Origin: an uncultured Sphingomonas sp.
GTDB taxonomy: Bacteria > Pseudomonadota > Alphaproteobacteria > Sphingomonadales > Sphingomonadaceae
Reading direction: 5' to 3'
DNA length: 37,503 nt
Assembly: GCA_913775795.1 (NCBI GenBank)
Contig: CAJYLT010000081.1
Coordinates: 1-37,503 of the forward strand
The notes beneath the pieces are model-generated. The model was not told the DNA's origin. It saw nothing but the letters and a program-made list of their open reading frames with translations, and made no database searches. Made by a program: the position numbers and the translations under genes. The first letter of the stretch is position 1; every line of letters begins with the position of its first letter. Below, in pieces: positions 32,670-37,503 of the stretch.

Positions 32670-33992
32670 ATGTATCACGATACACGCCTTGCCGCCCGCG
32701 CAGCCGACCCGCGCCCCAAGTCGGCGGTGTCGACGGGCTGTGGCCTTGCCGGGCTGGCGGGGCTGCTGACCTGGACCGGCATCGCCAAGTTCTACGGAAT
32801 GGACGGGCCGTTCTCGGCGCTCACCAACCTCGCCGCCTGCGGGTTGCCGATGGTCCTGTGGGCTTTGCTGGTCGACAAGGTCCACCGCCATGCCTCCACC
32901 GGCCTCGACTGGTCGAACCCGAAACCGTGGCGCGAGACGTTCGAGATCAGCCTGACGCGGCTGGCGGGGCTGTGGGTGACGTGGGGGGCGATCGGCCTCA
33001 TCTATTTCAGCGTGCGCGTCTATCATGACGGCATGTTCGGGTTCGCGATGGCGTGTTTTCAGGCGATCGCGCCGTGGCTGTTCGCGCTGTCGATCCCGTA
33101 CATCTTCCTCATCGACCGCGTGACGGTGGAGCCGCGCGACGGCACCTGGCATTTCGGTGCGTGGGTGATGGGGCTGGACGAGGAGATCGACCGCACCGCG
33201 ATCGCGCATCATGCGCGCGCCTGGGCGGTGAAGGGCTTCTTCATGGCGTTCATGCTGGCGATCGTGCCCGGCGGGTTCGGCGCGTTCATCCGCGGCGACA
33301 TGAGCGAGGTGCTGTCGAGCCCCACGGCGCTCGCCATGTGGCTCATCACCTTCATGTTCATGATCGACGTGGCGTTCGCGACGGTGGGCTATGTCCTGAC
33401 GATCAAGCCGCTCGACGCGCACATCCGCACCGCCAACCCTTTCGCGGCGGCGTGGATGGCGGCGCTGATCTGCTATCCGCCGTTCATCCTGATGGGCGAC
33501 GGCGGGCCGCTCGACTATCATCAGGGGACCAATGGCCCGGACGGTTGGGCGGTGTGGTTCGCGGGGCACCCCGTCCTCCTGTCGGTCTGGGGCGCGGTGC
33601 TGGTCGGGCTGACGGGCATCTATGCCTGGGCGACGATGGCGTTCGGCTTCCGCTTCTCGAACCTGACGCATCGCGGCATCCTGACGCACGGGCCCTATGC
33701 CTTTTCCAGGCATCCGGCCTATCTGTCAAAGAACCTGTTCTGGTGGCTGGCGGTGCTGCCGATGCTGCCCGCGAACGGCGACTGGCAGGACGGCGTGCGC
33801 AACACGCTGCTGATGGCGGTGGTGAGCGGCGTCTATTACTGGCGCGCGAAGACCGAGGAACGGCATCTGGGCCTCGATCCTGCATACCGCGATTATAGCG
33901 CATGGATGGCGCGCAATGCCGCGATCCCGCGTTTCTTCACGTGGCTGGGTGGCGCGCGGCGGCCGCTTGTGCAGGCGGGGGAAACCACCTAG
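32670..33992 (+). CDS. ICMT/phospholipid methyltransferase-like membrane protein
   Basis: 440-aa polytopic protein. The C-terminal part (about 340-430) carries the isoprenylcysteine carboxyl methyltransferase signature: HGPYAFSRHPAYLSKNLFWW, then YYWRAKTEERHLGLDPAYRDY. That site binds SAM in this superfamily. Eight or so hydrophobic segments lie upstream, so the protein is about twice as long as small bacterial ICMT proteins. The acceptor (a lipid, quinone-like or protein thiol) is unknown. ATG 32670 has AGAGG close upstream. It ends ten bases before DUF5694. Confidence 0.78.
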   Translation: MYHDTRLAARAADPRPKSAVSTGCGLAGLAGLLTWTGIAKFYGMDGPFSALTNLAACGLPMVLWALLVDKVHRHASTGLDWSNPKPWRETFEISLTRLAGLWVTWGAIGLIYFSVRVYHDGMFGFAMACFQAIAPWLFALSIPYIFLIDRVTVEPRDGTWHFGAWVMGLDEEIDRTAIAHHARAWAVKGFFMAFMLAIVPGGFGAFIRGDMSEVLSSPTALAMWLITFMFMIDVAFATVGYVLTIKPLDAHIRTANPFAAAWMAALICYPPFILMGDGGPLDYHQGTNGPDGWAVWFAGHPVLLSVWGAVLVGLTGIYAWATMAFGFRFSNLTHRGILTHGPYAFSRHPAYLSKNLFWWLAVLPMLPANGDWQDGVRNTLLMAVVSGVYYWRAKTEERHLGLDPAYRDYSAWMARNAAIPRFFTWLGGARRPLVQAGETT

Positions 33993-34002
33993 CGTCTTAG
34001 CG

Positions 34003-35079
34003 ATGCGATACACCCTGACGCTGCTTGCCGGCCTTTCGACACTCGGTACGGCGGCGGCGGCGCAGGAGTATCGCCCGCCGTTCCGCCCCGACACGCTGAA
34101 AAGCCCGGCGGGCCGGTCGAGCGAAGTGCTGGTGCTCGGCACCGCGCATCTGTTGGGCTGGCCCAAGGGGTTCGACCCCGCGATCCTCTCGCCCCTCCTC
34201 GACAGGCTGGCGGCATGGCGGCCGACCGGCATCGCCACCGAGGACCTGTCGGGCCTGCAATGCGACGCGCTGCGCCGCTATCCGCAGCGTTATGCCGATA
34301 CGGTGAAGACCTATTGCTGGGACCCGGCCCCCGCCGCCAAGGCGACCGGCCTGTCGGTGCCTGAAGCGACGGCCGAGGCGGAGGGGTTGCTGGCAGAGTG
34401 GCCCGCCAACCCGAGCGCGGCGCAGCGGCGCCGCCTCGCCGCGCTGTTCCTGGCGGGCGGCGAGCGTGGGTCGGCGCTCGTCCAGTGGCTGCGCCTGCCC
34501 GCGGGCGAGCGGCGTGTGGGTGACGGGCTGGACGATGCGCTCATCGCCTATCTCCGAACCTATGCGAAGCGGCCGAACGAGACCGGCATGATCGGTGCGG
34601 TGCTGGCGGCGCGGCTGGGGCTGGAGCGGCTTTACAGCGTCGACGATCACAGCGCCGATACCCCCGACCCCGCCGACCAGAAGGCGCAAGGCGAAGCGAT
34701 CATGCGCGCCTGGGACAATCCGGCGAGCAAGGCGCGGCGGGCGGAGGACGAGCGGCTCCAGGCGGGGCTGGCGAAACCCGGCGGGGTGCTGGCCTATTAC
34801 CGCGCGATCAACCGGGCCGACATGCCGACGCTCGTCTATCGCTCCGATTTCGGCGCGGCGCTGGCCGAACCGTCGCCGCAGCGGTTCGGCGCGGGCTATG
34901 TCGGCTATTGGGAGACGCGCAACCTGCGCATGGTCGGCAACATCCGCGACGTGCTGGGCCAGCATCCCGGCATGCGGATGCTGGCGATCGTCGGCCTGTC
35001 GCACCGCGGCTATTACGAGGCGTATCTGAACCAGATGCACGACGTGCGGCTGGCCGACCCAGCAAAGGTCCTGCGTTAG
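34003..35079 (+). CDS. DUF5694 family exported protein
   Basis: 358-aa protein with a signal peptide (about 1-20, ending TAAA-AQ). The body matches DUF5694, a TraB/ChaN-like fold: EVLVLGTAHL (about 41-50), GIATEDLSG and the late MRMLAIVGLSHRGYYEAYL. The paired GTxH and GxxH segments are the usual putative metal sites of that superfamily. Activity is unproven. It begins ten bases after the ICMT-like gene, probably in one transcript. Its stop overlaps the gshA stop by a few bases. Confidence 0.8.
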   Translation: MRYTLTLLAGLSTLGTAAAAQEYRPPFRPDTLKSPAGRSSEVLVLGTAHLLGWPKGFDPAILSPLLDRLAAWRPTGIATEDLSGLQCDALRRYPQRYADTVKTYCWDPAPAAKATGLSVPEATAEAEGLLAEWPANPSAAQRRRLAALFLAGGERGSALVQWLRLPAGERRVGDGLDDALIAYLRTYAKRPNETGMIGAVLAARLGLERLYSVDDHSADTPDPADQKAQGEAIMRAWDNPASKARRAEDERLQAGLAKPGGVLAYYRAINRADMPTLVYRSDFGAALAEPSPQRFGAGYVGYWETRNLRMVGNIRDVLGQHPGMRMLAIVGLSHRGYYEAYLNQMHDVRLADPAKVLR

Positions 35080-36449
35080 AAGCGGTTTTCCCAGTAGATG
35101 CCGGTGGCGTCGCCATCCCACTGGGCGTGATAGCGCTCCAGCAGGCGTTCGGCGGGCACCTTGCCCGAGCGGACGATCTCGTTCAGCGGTTCGAGGAACC
35201 CCGTCTCGTCGTCGCCCGAGCCATTGCGTCGCGCGCGGGCGGCCAACCCGCGATGCGCGATGGCGAGCACGTCCTTGGCGATGTCGCGCAGCTTGCCGCC
35301 GCCGGGCAGCGGGGCGTCGAGCGCGAGACGGGGGACGTCGTTGCGAAGCGCCTCCCGCTCCTCCATCGACCAGCCCTTGACCAGGTCCCATGCGGCATCG
35401 AGCGCGCCCTGGTCGTAGAGCAGCCCGACCCACAACGCCGGCAGCGCACAGATACGGCCCCACGGTCCGCCATCGGCGCCGCGCATCTCCAGGAACGTCT
35501 TGAGCCGCACTTCGGGGAACGCCGTCGACAGGTGATCGGCCCAGTCGTCGATCGTCGGCTTCTCCCCCGGCAGGACCGACAGCTCGCCCTTCAGGAAGTC
35601 GCGGAAGCTGAGGCCCGCGGCATCGATGTAGCGGCCACCCCGATAGACGAAGTACATCGGCACATCGAGCGCGTAGTCGGCGTACCGCTCGTACCCGAAC
35701 CCGTCCTCGAACACGAAGGGCAGCATCCCCGTGCGGTGCGGGTCGGTGTCGGACCAGATGTGGCTGCGGTAGGAGAGCATCCCGTTCGGATGTCCCTCGG
35801 TCAGCGGCGAATTGGCGAACAGCGCGGTCGCCAGCGGCTGGAGCGCGAGGCCGACGCGAAACTTCTTCGCCATGTCGGCCTCGCTCGAATAGTCGAGATT
35901 GACCTGGATCGTGCAGGTCCGGAGCATCATGTCAAGGCCCATCGACCCCACCCGCGGCATGTGCCGCAGCATGATCGCATAGCGCCCCTTGGGCATGATC
36001 GGCAGTTCAGCGCGCGCCTTGTCCGGCCACATGCCGAGGCCGAGAAAGCCGAGGCCGAGCTTCTCGCCCACCGCCTTCACCTGTTCCAGGTGGCGGCCGG
36101 TCTCGGCACAGGTCTGGTGCAGGTTCTCGAGCGGGGCGCCCGACAGTTCGAGCTGGCCCGCGGGCTCCAGGCTGACGGTGCCGTCGGGACCGGCGAGCGC
36201 GATCACGTGGCCGTTCTCCTCCACCGGCGTCCAGCCATAGGGGGTGAGCGCCATCAGCAGGTCGCGGATGCCGCCGGGCTCGTCATAGCTGGGCGCACGG
36301 AAATCGTCGGTGCGATAGACGAACTTCTCGTGCTCGGTGCCGATGCGCCAGCGGTCGGCGGGCTTCTCGCCGCGCGCGAAATAATCGAGGAGCTGCGCCC
36401 GATCCTCGATCACCGGGGATTTATTGACCGATACCGTTTTGGTGCTCAT
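35076..36449 (-). CDS. gshA: Glutamate-cysteine ligase (plant/alphaproteobacterial type)
   Basis: 457-aa enzyme for the first step of glutathione synthesis, joining glutamate and cysteine with ATP. It belongs to the class shared by plants and alphaproteobacteria. Landmarks are RIGTEHEKFVYR near the start, SLEPAGQLELSGAP, MMLRTCTIQVNLDYSSE and TFLEMRGADGGPW. Full length. ATG 36449 (MSTKTVSVNKSP). The EVE-domain gene ends 38 bases upstream on the same strand and may share the transcript. Confidence 0.94.
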   Translation of the reverse strand: MSTKTVSVNKSPVIEDRAQLLDYFARGEKPADRWRIGTEHEKFVYRTDDFRAPSYDEPGGIRDLLMALTPYGWTPVEENGHVIALAGPDGTVSLEPAGQLELSGAPLENLHQTCAETGRHLEQVKAVGEKLGLGFLGLGMWPDKARAELPIMPKGRYAIMLRHMPRVGSMGLDMMLRTCTIQVNLDYSSEADMAKKFRVGLALQPLATALFANSPLTEGHPNGMLSYRSHIWSDTDPHRTGMLPFVFEDGFGYERYADYALDVPMYFVYRGGRYIDAAGLSFRDFLKGELSVLPGEKPTIDDWADHLSTAFPEVRLKTFLEMRGADGGPWGRICALPALWVGLLYDQGALDAAWDLVKGWSMEEREALRNDVPRLALDAPLPGGGKLRDIAKDVLAIAHRGLAARARRNGSGDDETGFLEPLNEIVRSGKVPAERLLERYHAQWDGDATGIYWENRF

Positions 36450-36487
36450 GGCGCGCCTCTACGCCCGGGCGCGGCACCGCGCCAGCG

Positions 36488-36892
36488 TCATTTCGCGCCC
36501 GCCATTTCGAGGACGACGGCCCATTCCTCCGGGCTCACGCGGCCGACCGACAGCCGCGAATACTTGACGAGCTCCATCTCGGCGAGGCGCGGTTCGGCCT
36601 TCACCATTTTGAGCGTCACGGGTTGGGGCAGCGGTTCGACCGGGCGGCACTCGACCGAGACCCAGTTGCCCTCGTCGCCGTCCTTCTTCGCCTCGCGCGC
36701 GATCTCCATGATCCCGACGATCTGGAGGCCGATATTGCTGTGATAGAAAAACGCGCGGTCGCCGACCTTCATCTCGCGCAGGTTGCGCGCGGCGGTGTGG
36801 TTGCGCACGCCGTCCCACTCGGTCCTCCCGTCGCGGACAAGGTCGTCCCAGCCGAACACGTCCGGCTCCGATTTCATCAGCCACAGCGCCAA
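36488..36892 (-). CDS. EVE-domain protein
   Basis: 134-aa EVE (PUA-like) domain protein of the group starting MALWLMKSEPDVFGWDDL. Other marks are WDGVRNHTAARNLREM, GDRAFFYHSN and WVSVECRPVEPL. EVE domains bind modified bases in nucleic acids; the cellular role here is unknown. I chose TTG 36892, which gives the family N-terminus and has AGGA five bases upstream. The frame is open to a GTG at 36937, inside a promoter element. It precedes gshA. Confidence 0.88.
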   Translation of the reverse strand: MALWLMKSEPDVFGWDDLVRDGRTEWDGVRNHTAARNLREMKVGDRAFFYHSNIGLQIVGIMEIAREAKKDGDEGNWVSVECRPVEPLPQPVTLKMVKAEPRLAEMELVKYSRLSVGRVSPEEWAVVLEMAGAK

Positions 36893-36920
36893 GGGCGTCC
36901 GTCCTTTCCGTTCATCTACT

Positions 36921-36971
36921 AAACTGTCGGTGAACACCCGGTTCGCGGGCCGTTCAGCGCGACTCGATTAT
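36921..36971 (+). promoter_or_regulatory. Promoter with TGAAC-N16-GTTCA palindrome and GANTC site (copy 2)
   Basis: AAACTG (36921-36926), TGAAC (36931-36935), N16, GTTCA (36952-36956), four bases, GACTC (36961-36965), then a -10-like GATTAT (36966-36971). Spacing from palindrome to GANTC is identical to the copy at 27666. It would drive the 37053 gene with a leader of about 75 bases. GTTC-N7-GTTC inside it (36941-36955) also fits a LexA box, but the GC-rich middle and the match to copy 1 make that less likely. Confidence 0.55.
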
Positions 36972-37052
36972 GCCACGCGCTATCGTCGCGGCGAACCGTG
37001 CGTTCAACCCCGGACCACGCAGCTTGCGACCTTGTTTGAGGAGGCTAGACCC

Positions 37053-37448
37053 ATGTCCATCATGAAGAAGGCGACGCTCGGACTCGTCGCGGGCGCGACC
37101 ATGCTGACCGCCGCCGCCCCGGCCGAAGCGCAGTGGCGCCGCTATCACCGCGACCGCGGCGGCGATGCCGCGGCGGCGGCGATCATCGGCGGCGTCGCCG
37201 GGCTGGCGATCGGCAGCGCGATCGCCAACGACCGCTATCGCGACCGTGGCTATTACGATCGCGGCTATTACGACCGCGGTTATTACAATGGCGGCGGCTA
37301 TTATGACGGCGGCTATTACGGGCCGCGCTATCGCGGCGGGTACAATGGCTATTACGCCGCGCCGCGTCGCTATTATCGCCCGCGCTGCTTCACGCGCTGG
37401 CAGTACGACCCGTATATCGGCCGCCAGGTGCGCGTCCGCTATTGCTGA
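37053..37448 (+). CDS. Exported glycine-zipper, Gly/Tyr-rich protein
   Basis: 131-aa protein with a signal peptide (about 1-27, ending AEA-QW). A glycine-zipper hydrophobic stretch follows (about 40-58, AAAAIIGGVAGLAIGSAIA). Then comes a Tyr/Gly/Arg-rich region with GYYDR repeats (about 63-110), and a tail with two cysteines (RCFTRW ... VRYC). It is an envelope protein of unknown function, with the glycine zipper suggesting membrane packing. ATG 37053 has GAGGAGG nine bases upstream; ATG 37062 is an alternative. A perfect hairpin follows. Confidence 0.82.
   Translation: MSIMKKATLGLVAGATMLTAAAPAEAQWRRYHRDRGGDAAAAAIIGGVAGLAIGSAIANDRYRDRGYYDRGYYDRGYYNGGGYYDGGYYGPRYRGGYNGYYAAPRRYYRPRCFTRWQYDPYIGRQVRVRYC
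37242..37286 (+). repeat. Three 15-bp tandem repeats encoding (D)RGYY units
   Basis: Three consecutive 15-base units, GACCGTGGCTATTAC, GATCGCGGCTATTAC and GACCGCGGTTATTAC, encode DRGYY each. Related but diverged units continue to about 37319. Third-position differences show the array is not very recent. Confidence 0.85.
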
Positions 37449-37460
37449 TGCGTTTATCGA

Positions 37461-37485
37461 TCCGGTCCAGCGTTGCTGGACCGGA
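37461..37485 (+). terminator. Perfect hairpin after the glycine-zipper gene
   Basis: TCCGGTCCAGC-GTT-GCTGGACCGGA is an 11-pair perfect stem 12 bases after the stop. No U-run is visible. It runs directly into the second copy of the dispersed hairpin repeat. Confidence 0.65.
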
Positions 37486-37503
37486 GAGCGGCACCGGCCC
37501 GCT
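37486..37503. repeat. Second copy (truncated by the window end) of the large hairpin repeat
   Basis: AGCGGCACCGGCCCGCT matches the first arm of the element at 11279-11295 with one mismatch in 17. The rest lies beyond the window. Confidence 0.6.

Noticed and set aside
34908..36743. 611-aa plus-strand frame over gshA
   Set aside because: Shadow of gshA, DUF5694 and the EVE gene; composition is typical of antisense GC-rich frames.
36941..36955. GTTC-N7-GTTC as a second LexA box
   Set aside because: It fits the pattern but its middle is GC-rich, and the segment is better explained as part of the palindromic promoter shared with 27666-27718.

Overview
The window is GC-rich chromosomal DNA from an alphaproteobacterium, most likely a sphingomonad (Sphingomonas or a close relative). 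The evidence is the gene set and its protein styles: DUF1489, DUF1491, MmcB, a plant/alphaproteobacterial-type GshA, YcgN, a CDC48-type AAA ATPase, a SleB-like hydrolase, plus a GTTC-N7-GTTC LexA box and GANTC sites in promoters. I see no tRNA, rRNA, CRISPR array, prophage or insertion sequence. This is mostly core housekeeping DNA with small accessory inserts.

Layout. 1-4017 (+): the end of a probable coaE, then dnaQ, raiA/hpf, ptsN, a PaaI-like thioesterase, DUF1491, a SleB-like cell-wall hydrolase and SOS-controlled mmcB. 4030-4113 is a REP-like palindrome pair. 4123-9771: an exported ankyrin protein (-), a SCO lipoprotein, YcgN and a YgjP-like metalloprotease (+), then on the minus strand a class A penicillin-binding protein, msrB and a PmtA-like methyltransferase. 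9991-16905: an MFS transporter, a large hairpin repeat, a CDC48-like ATPase (-), a 299-bp spacer holding a minus-strand terminator and possible small RNA, a LysR regulator, a cyclophilin (-) and mgtE. 16940-23008: DUF1489, then a minus-strand run ispG-vapB-vapC-eamA-GNAT with coupled junctions, an acyltransferase-3 membrane protein, and murA (-). 23140-28117: a Crp/Fnr regulator, an MBL-fold hydrolase (-), a fused PabB-PabC protein, an aspartate aminotransferase and two tiny convergent genes. 28253-37503: exported msrA, a CsbD-like stress protein, an iron/2-oxoglutarate-type oxygenase and ppa (-), an M61 peptidase (-), an ICMT-like membrane methyltransferase, DUF5694, gshA and an EVE-domain protein (-), and an exported glycine-zipper protein. 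The window ends in a second copy of the hairpin repeat.

Themes. Envelope and wall functions recur (murA, PBP1-type enzyme, SleB, acyltransferase, M61). So does redox and stress protection (msrA, msrB, gshA, SCO, CsbD). Isoprenoid, folate and amino-acid metabolism are represented by ispG, pabBC and the aminotransferase.

No obviously new multi-gene defence or biosynthetic system is visible. The most interesting signals are regulatory: (a) two near-identical promoter architectures 9 kb apart (TGAAC-N16-GTTCA, then a GANTC site at fixed spacing); (b) a strong terminator and possible small RNA upstream of the CDC48 gene; (c) a vapBC module inside a coupled operon, whose antitoxin looks frameshifted; (d) a LexA box at mmcB.
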